DNA of 5,451 nucleotides from NCBI GenBank assembly GCA_025355915.1, contig JANXYT010000160.1:1-5451 (forward strand), in the 5' to 3' direction. A program made the translations under genes and the position numbers. The notes beneath the pieces are model-generated. The model made no database searches, was not told the origin of the DNA, and saw only the letters and a program-made list of their open reading frames with translations. The stretch is from Holophagaceae bacterium (lineage in GTDB: Bacteria; Acidobacteriota; Holophagae; Holophagales; Holophagaceae). Each line of letters opens with the position of its first letter. Position 1 is the first letter of the stretch. Shown piece after piece: positions 1 through 5,451 of the stretch.

Positions 1-101
1 TCCGTGATCTCTACAACCACCAGTGGCTCATCGAACGCCACAACCACCGGCCTCCCGCCCAGGTCCGTAAGGACCTCCTTGGCACCGGAGCCGCCGCGTG
101 A
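1..101 (+). CDS. IS3-family / rve-type transposase, C-terminal end (5' truncated)
   Basis: Reading from position 3, 32 codons run to a TGA at 99-101. The peptide contains YNHQWLIERHNHRPPAQVR, which resembles the extreme C-terminus of IS3-family OrfB and related rve-domain transposases, where a Tyr-Asn pair is followed by a W-L-I-E-R-H-x-H-R-x-P-A-Q-V-R type ending. The catalytic DDE residues lie outside the window, so activity cannot be judged. The family call is supported by a terminal inverted repeat ending in TCA 40 bases downstream, where an IS3-type element should end. The alternative frame starting at position 4 is low-complexity and runs across the element end, so I treat it as a shadow. 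The exact IS group cannot be fixed from so little sequence. Confidence 0.72.
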   Translation, partial: RDLYNHQWLIERHNHRPPAQVRKDLLGTGAAA

Positions 102-116
102 ATACACTCAACCATC

Positions 117-141
117 TGTCCAAGAAATACCGGGCGGTTCA
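117..141 (+). repeat. Right terminal inverted repeat of the IS3-type element
   Basis: This 25-base stretch ends in GGGCGGTTCA and begins TGTCC. Its complement starts with TG and matches the general form of IS3-family ends. The inner limit of 117 is chosen because TGTCCA is the common inner part of such repeats; the true repeat could be a few bases longer or shorter. The partner repeat is outside the window. Confidence 0.6.
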
Positions 142-362
142 GGATGCACCAATAGCAAGCGGCATTGGATTATCTTGCCACCGGTATCCATGCTGAACCC
201 CGAACAAGCGAGTGTCATTGAGACCAGTTGACGCTAAACCGGCTGATAGTTCCTGTGCGGGACGTACACGCCCAGTACACGCCGGATTCCAAACATCGAT
301 CAAAAACAAAGAACTTAACTCAACATCCGGACACATCTCTCAACACGATCATTGAAGCGAGA
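142..362. other. Gene-free stretch between the IS end and the terminator
   Basis: About 220 bases, visibly less GC-rich than the peptidase genes, with frequent stops in most frames. The one open minus frame (139-336, 65 codons) has no motif I recognise, and its last codon runs into the IS repeat, so I do not call it a gene. A short directly repeated motif lies at 264-283. The position between an IS end and a broken tRNA suggests remnant mobile DNA, but no integrase or other recognisable product is present. Confidence 0.5.
264..283. repeat. Two direct copies of GTACACGCC, period 11
   Basis: GTACACGCC occurs at 264-272 and again at 275-283, separated by two bases (CA), so the copies repeat once per helical turn. 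On the other strand this reads GGCGTGTAC twice. Spacing of one turn is what paired binding sites on one DNA face would show, and accessory recombinase or repressor sites are possible. With only two copies and no neighbouring regulator visible, chance or residual coding sequence are equally open. Confidence 0.4.
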
Positions 363-396
363 AAAAGGCCCGAAACCTAGTGGTGACGGGCCTTTT
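363..396. terminator. Strong intrinsic terminator, probably bidirectional
   Basis: AAAAGGCCCG (363-372) pairs perfectly with CGGGCCTTTT (387-396) around a 14-base loop, giving a 10-bp stem with a GGCCCG core. On the minus strand the stem is followed by a run of five T; on the plus strand by four T. It lies about 40 bases downstream of the tRNA remnant and is the first terminator after the peptidase pair, so it most likely ends transcription coming from the right. It could also stop transcription from the IS side. Confidence 0.8.
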
Positions 397-435
397 CGAA
401 TATCGCGAAGTTCGTTGTTTTTAGTTATTACACCC

Positions 436-475
436 GATTACGAATCAGCTGCTCTACCAACTGAGCTAAGTTGGC
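436..475 (-). tRNA. tRNA-Thr(CGT), 5' half only (broken tRNA gene)
   Basis: Read on the minus strand from 475, bases follow a tRNA exactly: acceptor strand GCCAACT, TA, D arm GCTCAGTTGGTAGAGC, A26, anticodon stem GCTGA and loop TTCGTAA. The anticodon CGT is at 442-440, tRNA positions 34-36, decoding the Thr codon ACG. After AATC the sequence departs: the 3' anticodon strand reads TCGGG where TCAGC would be needed, leaving a mismatch and a wobble. There is no T arm (no GGTTCGA-like sequence), no AGTTGGC acceptor partner, and no CCA. I found no displaced 3' half elsewhere in the window on either strand. The fragment starts 40 bases after the copy B stop codon, in the same direction. It cannot form a working tRNA; a complete copy presumably exists elsewhere. 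A break just past the anticodon loop fits one class of integrase attachment sites, but a simple deletion is also possible. Confidence 0.75.
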
Positions 476-486
476 GCTCGCTTTCC

Positions 487-515
487 AGTTTGCCCTGGGA
501 GGCCGCTGGAATCAA
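487..515 (-). promoter_or_regulatory. Weak candidate promoter for the tRNA remnant
   Basis: On the minus strand TTGATT (515-510) and CAAACT (492-487) are separated by 17 bases, a sigma-70-like arrangement with four and three matches to consensus. It would start transcription a few bases upstream of the tRNA 5' end, where a tRNA promoter is expected, directly after the copy B stop. The -10 match is poor, and this could be chance. Confidence 0.22.
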
Positions 516-2657
<2,142 letters not shown>

Positions 2658-2664
2658 GAAAGGG

Positions 2665-2670
2665 CCTCCT
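2665..2670 (-). promoter_or_regulatory. Ribosome binding site of copy B, partly inside a hairpin
   Basis: The minus strand reads AGGAGG, then seven bases, then ATG: a near-perfect Shine-Dalgarno. Its AGGA (2670-2667) is the terminal part of the 3' arm of the intergenic hairpin, so the folded leader would hide two thirds of the site. Confidence 0.75.
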
Positions 2671-2700
2671 GAAGGACACGCGCGATGATGTCCTTCAGGA
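2667..2700 (-). promoter_or_regulatory. Intergenic hairpin overlapping the copy B Shine-Dalgarno
   Basis: TCCTGAAGGACA (2700-2689 on the minus strand) is followed by a 10-base loop and TGTCCTTCAGGA (2678-2667): a perfect 12-bp stem. It lies between the copy A stop and the copy B start. No T run follows, so it is not a classical intrinsic terminator. Because its 3' arm includes AGGA of the Shine-Dalgarno, it could lower translation of copy B, require ribosomes arriving from copy A to open it, or be an RNase processing or stability element. As DNA, the same palindrome could bind a dimeric repressor. Confidence 0.65.
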
Positions 2701-2729
2701 TACCTCGTAACACAAGGTTAAGCCAGTCG

Positions 2730-4841
2730 TCAGGGCTTCATCCCGAGGCTCTTCACCAGGAAGGCGAAGACATCGGCGCGTTCAGCGATGGCCTTGTCTG
2801 TGGGCTTGCCCGCGCCGTGGCCGGCGCTGGTTTCGATGCGGGTGAGGATGGGCGCGGGGCCGGCCTGCGCGGCCTGCAGCGTGGCCGTGAACTTGTGGCT
2901 GTGGGCGGGCACCACGCGGTCGTCGTGGTCGCCTGTGGTCACAAGGGTCGGCGGATACTTCACGCCGGGCTTGATGGTATGCAGGGGCGAGTACTTCATG
3001 AGGGTGTTGAAACCTTCCTTCGTTTCGCTGCTGCCGTAGTCGCTCTTCCAGCCCCAGCCCAGGGTGAACTTGTGGAAGCGCAGCATGTCCATGACGCCGA
3101 CATCAGGAACGGCCGCGCCGAACAGGTCCGGGCGCTGGATGAGGCAGGCCCCCACCAGCAAACCACCGTTGCTGCCGCCGTTGATGGCCAGCTTCGGGGT
3201 GGACGTCACCTTGTGGGCGATGAGCCATTCGGCCGCCGCGATGAAGTCGTCGAAAACATTCTGCTTCTTGTCCTTTCGGCCCGCGTCGTACCACTCCAGG
3301 CCGTACTCGCCGCCGCCGCGGAGGTTGGGCATGGCGTAGACGCCCCCCATCTCCAGCCAGACCATGCGAGACACCGAGAAGCCGGGCGTCAGCGATACGT
3401 TGAAGCCCCCGTAGCCGTAGAGCAGGGTCGGATTCTGGCCGTCCAGTTGGATGCCCTTCTTGTGCACCAGGAACATGGGGATCTGGGTGCCGTCCTTGCT
3501 GGGATAGAAGACCTGCTTCACCTCATAGTCGGCGGGTTTGAAGGCCACCTTCGGCGTGCGGAAGACCGTGCTCTTCCCCGTCTTCAGATCCAGGCGGTAG
3601 ATGGTTCCGGGATAGGTGAAGCTGCCGAAGGTGTAGAAGGTTTCCATGTCCTCGCGCCGCCCGCCGAATCCGCCGGCCGTGCCCAGCGCGGGAAGGGCCA
3701 GTGAGCCCGTCTTCTTGCCCTTCAGGTCGAAGAACTCGATGGCGGAGTGGGCATCCCGCATCCAAGTCGCCACGAAGCGTCCGCCCACCAGGGACACCGA
3801 TTCCAGCACGTCCTTGCCCTTGGCCTGGGGAATGATCTCCGCCCATTTGGACGGATCAGTCTGGCCCTTGCGGATGGCCACCAGCCGGTTGCGGGGTGCG
3901 CCCTGATTGGTGCTGACGAAGAACCGGTCGCCCTCGCTATCCACTACGCCATAACTGGCATCCATGCGATCCAGGAAGGGTTCGACGGGACTGTTTGGCT
4001 TGCTTAGATCCTTGAGGAACACGCTGGTTTCAGGGTTGGTGCCCTTGCTGCCGGTGATGACCAGCCAGCGGCCATCATCGGTCACGGTTCCACCCAGATA
4101 CCACTCGGGCTGATCGGGGCGCTGGTAGATGAGCTTGTCCTCCGCCTGGGCCGTGCCCAGTTTGTGGAAGCAAAGCAGGTGATTGTTGTTGACGCCCGTG
4201 AGCGCCCCGCCCTCCTTGGGAGCTTCGTAGCGGCTGTAGTAGAAGCCGCTGCCGTCCTTCAACCAGGAGGCGCCGCTGGCCTTGGACCAAAGGATCTCGT
4301 CGGGCAGATCCTTCCCTGTGGCCACCTCGCGGACCTTCCAGGTCTGCCAGTCCGACCCGGCCACGGAGATGGAATAGGCCAGGAGGCGACCATCCTCCGT
4401 GAGGCTGATCCCGCTGAGGGCCACGGTCCCGTCCTTGCTCAGCGTGTTGGGATCGAGCAGCACCCGGCCCTTGGCCCTAGGATCCTCGGTGACGAACAGG
4501 ACCGACTGATTCTGAAGGCCGGTGTTGTAGGAATAGAAATAGCGTTGGCCGCGCTTGAACGGGGCGCTGAACTTCTCGAAATCCCAGAGCTGGGTGATGC
4601 GCTCCCGGAGCTTGGCCCGCTGGGGGATCTGCTCCAGGTAACCGAAGGTGACCTGGTTCTGGGCCTCAACCCAGGCCTTGGTTTCCGGGCTGTTGTCGTC
4701 CTCCAGCCAGCGGTAAGGGTCAGCCACCTTGATGCCGAAAAAATCCTCCACGACGGCGGCTTTCCGGGTGGGTGGATAGCTCAGGGGAGACTGGGCGGCG
4801 AGGGCGGCGGTGATGGCGAGGGCCATGGGAAGGATCCTCAT
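2730..4841 (-). CDS. Exported prolyl oligopeptidase, family S9A (copy A, upstream)
   Basis: This 703-residue paralogue of the adjacent gene has the same plan: signal peptide (1-16, MRILPMALAITAALAA, cleaved near AQSPLSYP), VADPYRWLEDD (39-49), propeller region (about 73-425) and alpha/beta-hydrolase domain (about 431-702). The catalytic residues are S557 in GGSNGG, D640 in DHDDRVVP and H675 in GHGAGKPT; Y477 and W598 correspond to the oxyanion tyrosine and proline-stacking tryptophan of the family. It should hydrolyse proline-containing oligopeptides outside the cytoplasm. I place the start at 4841, because GGAGA lies seven bases upstream and the signal peptide begins there. An in-frame ATG at 4961 would add 40 residues ahead of the signal peptide and overlap the divergent PhoH-like gene, so it is unlikely; a further ATG five codons in has no better site. 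It is the first gene of the probable two-gene unit. Compared with copy B the catalytic domains align ungapped with roughly 75% identity by eye. Confidence 0.95.
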   Translation of the reverse strand: MRILPMALAITAALAAQSPLSYPPTRKAAVVEDFFGIKVADPYRWLEDDNSPETKAWVEAQNQVTFGYLEQIPQRAKLRERITQLWDFEKFSAPFKRGQRYFYSYNTGLQNQSVLFVTEDPRAKGRVLLDPNTLSKDGTVALSGISLTEDGRLLAYSISVAGSDWQTWKVREVATGKDLPDEILWSKASGASWLKDGSGFYYSRYEAPKEGGALTGVNNNHLLCFHKLGTAQAEDKLIYQRPDQPEWYLGGTVTDDGRWLVITGSKGTNPETSVFLKDLSKPNSPVEPFLDRMDASYGVVDSEGDRFFVSTNQGAPRNRLVAIRKGQTDPSKWAEIIPQAKGKDVLESVSLVGGRFVATWMRDAHSAIEFFDLKGKKTGSLALPALGTAGGFGGRREDMETFYTFGSFTYPGTIYRLDLKTGKSTVFRTPKVAFKPADYEVKQVFYPSKDGTQIPMFLVHKKGIQLDGQNPTLLYGYGGFNVSLTPGFSVSRMVWLEMGGVYAMPNLRGGGEYGLEWYDAGRKDKKQNVFDDFIAAAEWLIAHKVTSTPKLAINGGSNGGLLVGACLIQRPDLFGAAVPDVGVMDMLRFHKFTLGWGWKSDYGSSETKEGFNTLMKYSPLHTIKPGVKYPPTLVTTGDHDDRVVPAHSHKFTATLQAAQAGPAPILTRIETSAGHGAGKPTDKAIAERADVFAFLVKSLGMKP

Positions 4842-4848
4842 ATGGGTA

Positions 4849-4853
4849 TCTCC
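4849..4853 (-). promoter_or_regulatory. Ribosome binding site deciding the copy A start
   Basis: The minus strand reads GGAGA, then TACCCAT (seven bases), then ATG at 4841. This fixes the start in preference to the upstream in-frame ATG at 4961. Confidence 0.7.
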
Positions 4854-4903
4854 AAGCGGGTGGCCATCTTCCCATTTCTGAGGGCGCAAGCCTAGCCGTG
4901 CAA

Positions 4904-4931
4904 GCCGGAGCGCTTGGTGGTAGGCTCCGGC
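4904..4931. repeat. Inverted repeat ahead of the PhoH-like gene
   Basis: GCCGGAGC (4904-4911) and GCTCCGGC (4924-4931) are perfect 8-bp complements around a 12-base loop. The repeat ends seven bases before the GGAGG of the PhoH-like gene. It could be an operator for the divergent promoters or a leader hairpin; in GC-rich DNA an 8-bp match can also be accidental. Confidence 0.4.
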
Positions 4932-4938
4932 CAACCCT

Positions 4939-4943
4939 GGAGG
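4939..4943 (+). promoter_or_regulatory. Ribosome binding site deciding the TTG start of the PhoH-like gene
   Basis: GGAGG lies five bases before TTG at 4949-4951, the last possible start before the conserved KKVFVLDTNVLLHD segment. An in-frame GTG at 4898 has no comparably placed site. Confidence 0.65.
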
Positions 4944-4948
4944 TTTCT

Positions 4949-5451
4949 TTGGTCCCGCCATCCAGCAAGAAAGTTTTCGTCCTGGATACGAACGTCCTCC
5001 TGCACGATCCCAACTCCATCCTCCATTTCCAGGAACACGATGTGGTGCTGCCCATCGTGGTCATCGAGGAGGTGGACCACTTCAAGAAGGACCAGACCGA
5101 AGTCGGGCGCAACGCCCGCACCGTATCGCGTCTGCTGGACAAGCTGCGGTCCACCGGCAGCCTCAGCAGTGGCGTGCCCCTGGGCAACGGTGGAACCCTG
5201 AAGGTGGACGTGGCCCCCCACAGCCTGGACCTGGGGATCTTGTCCGCAGACAAGAACAAGGCCGATAACCAGATCCTGGCCTGTGCCCGCGAACTTCTGC
5301 AGACCCTCAAGGAGCAGGTGGTCCTCGTCACCAAGGACACGAATCTGCGCATCAAGGCCGATGCCATCGGCGTGCAGGCCGAAGACTACACCACGGACCG
5401 CGTGGAGATGGACGAGCTCTACACCGGCCACAAGTCCTGGGAGGTGGATCC
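4949..5451 (+). CDS. PhoH-family protein, N-terminal PIN domain (3' truncated by window)
   Basis: The visible 167 residues, plus two bases of the next codon, start at TTG and form a PIN domain of the type fused to PhoH ATPases (PhoH2/YlaK-like proteins). KKVFVLDTNVLLHDP carries the first acidic residue, D13. The others of the PIN set are E41 in VIEEVDHF, D106 in NKADNQILACA and D130 in TKDTNLRIKA, so metal-dependent ribonuclease chemistry looks intact. The segment EVGRNARTVSRLLDKLR is usual in this subfamily. The PhoH-type ATPase/helicase domain expected downstream is outside the window, so a stand-alone PIN protein is not strictly excluded, but the length and motif pattern favour the fusion. 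Family members of this type are linked to RNA unwinding and cleavage, and the cellular role is often undefined. The gene is divergent from copy A with no obvious functional tie. It is easily missed because it lacks an ATG start. Confidence 0.88.
   Translation, partial: MVPPSSKKVFVLDTNVLLHDPNSILHFQEHDVVLPIVVIEEVDHFKKDQTEVGRNARTVSRLLDKLRSTGSLSSGVPLGNGGTLKVDVAPHSLDLGILSADKNKADNQILACARELLQTLKEQVVLVTKDTNLRIKADAIGVQAEDYTTDRVEMDELYTGHKSWEVD

Larger units (their letters stand above)
1..141 (+). mobile_element. Right end of an IS3-family insertion sequence (partial)
   Basis: The element enters from outside the window and appears to end at 141. Bases 117-141 read TGTCC...GGGCGGTTCA, whose reverse complement begins TGAACCGCCCGG. 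That 5'-TG...CA-3' terminus with a TGAACCGCCC-like start is typical of IS3-family inverted repeats. The transposase stop codon lies just inside the repeat, as usual for compact IS. The left end is not visible, so neither intactness nor a 3-4 bp target duplication can be checked; the bases after the end are GGAT. Confidence 0.65.
4842..4948. promoter_or_regulatory. Divergent intergenic region between copy A and the PhoH-like gene
   Basis: These 107 bases must hold the start signals for both divergent genes, unless the peptidase transcript begins inside the PhoH-like gene. I see Shine-Dalgarno sites for both and one inverted repeat, but no convincing -35/-10 pair in either direction. On the minus strand, TTGCAC (4903-4898) with a poor -10 18 bases on is the best of weak candidates. 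Confidence 0.35.

Noticed and set aside
139..336. 65-codon minus-strand frame between the IS and the terminator
   Set aside because: It has no motif or recognisable family, it runs into the IS terminal repeat, and the open length is not surprising by chance.
436..475. Possibility that the tRNA is interrupted by an intron
   Set aside because: No 3' half is found in the rest of the window on the minus strand, and a terminator follows only about 40 bases later, leaving no room for a group I intron and 3' exon.
2685..3704. 339-codon plus-strand frame opposite copy A, and a similar one at 4164-4895
   Set aside because: They are shadows of copy A. They resemble the frame opposite copy B only because the real genes are paralogous.
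4842..4961. 40-residue N-terminal extension of copy A from the ATG at 4961
   Set aside because: It would put charged sequence before the signal peptide and overlap the PhoH-like start, while GGAGA is correctly placed for the ATG at 4841.
4892..5431. 179-codon minus frame opposite the PhoH-like gene and a 215-codon one at 4720-5367
   Set aside because: Both are antisense to the clear PIN domain, and the second also overlaps the start of copy A. Neither shows a family motif.

Overview
The window is GC-rich bacterial chromosome. It holds two tandem, exported prolyl oligopeptidase genes on the minus strand, flanked on the right by the start of a divergent PIN-PhoH gene and on the left by a disturbed, mobile-DNA-like junction. 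Sec signal peptides on both peptidases and good Shine-Dalgarno sites fit a Gram-negative-type, high-GC organism. A Holophagae-like acidobacterium is my guess from overall flavour; nothing in the window proves it.

Layout. 1-141: the last codons of an IS3-family/rve-type transposase and the right terminal inverted repeat of its element (plus strand). 142-362: a lower-GC stretch without a supportable gene, with a short period-11 repeat. 363-396: a strong, probably bidirectional terminator hairpin. 436-475: the 5' half of a tRNA-Thr (anticodon CGT) on the minus strand; tRNA identity stops inside the anticodon stem and no 3' half is present. 516-2657: prolyl oligopeptidase copy B (minus). 2658-2729: a gap with a perfect 12-bp hairpin that takes in part of copy B's ribosome binding site. 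2730-4841: prolyl oligopeptidase copy A (minus). 4842-4948: a divergent intergenic region with an inverted repeat. 4949-5451: the PIN domain of a PhoH-family protein, starting at TTG and cut by the window edge.

How it works together. Copies A and B probably form a two-gene operon read right to left, the product of tandem duplication: the catalytic domains align without gaps over 272 residues with about 68 differences by eye. Both keep Ser-Asp-His and a signal peptide, so both should be active peptidases outside the cytoplasm, cleaving short peptides after proline. The hairpin over copy B's Shine-Dalgarno could set the second gene's output separately. The PhoH-like gene faces away and has no evident functional link. 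The left end looks like the scar of an integration or rearrangement at a tRNA gene, with an IS end next to it. The tRNA break and the intergenic hairpin are the points most worth following; I see no clearly new multi-gene system.
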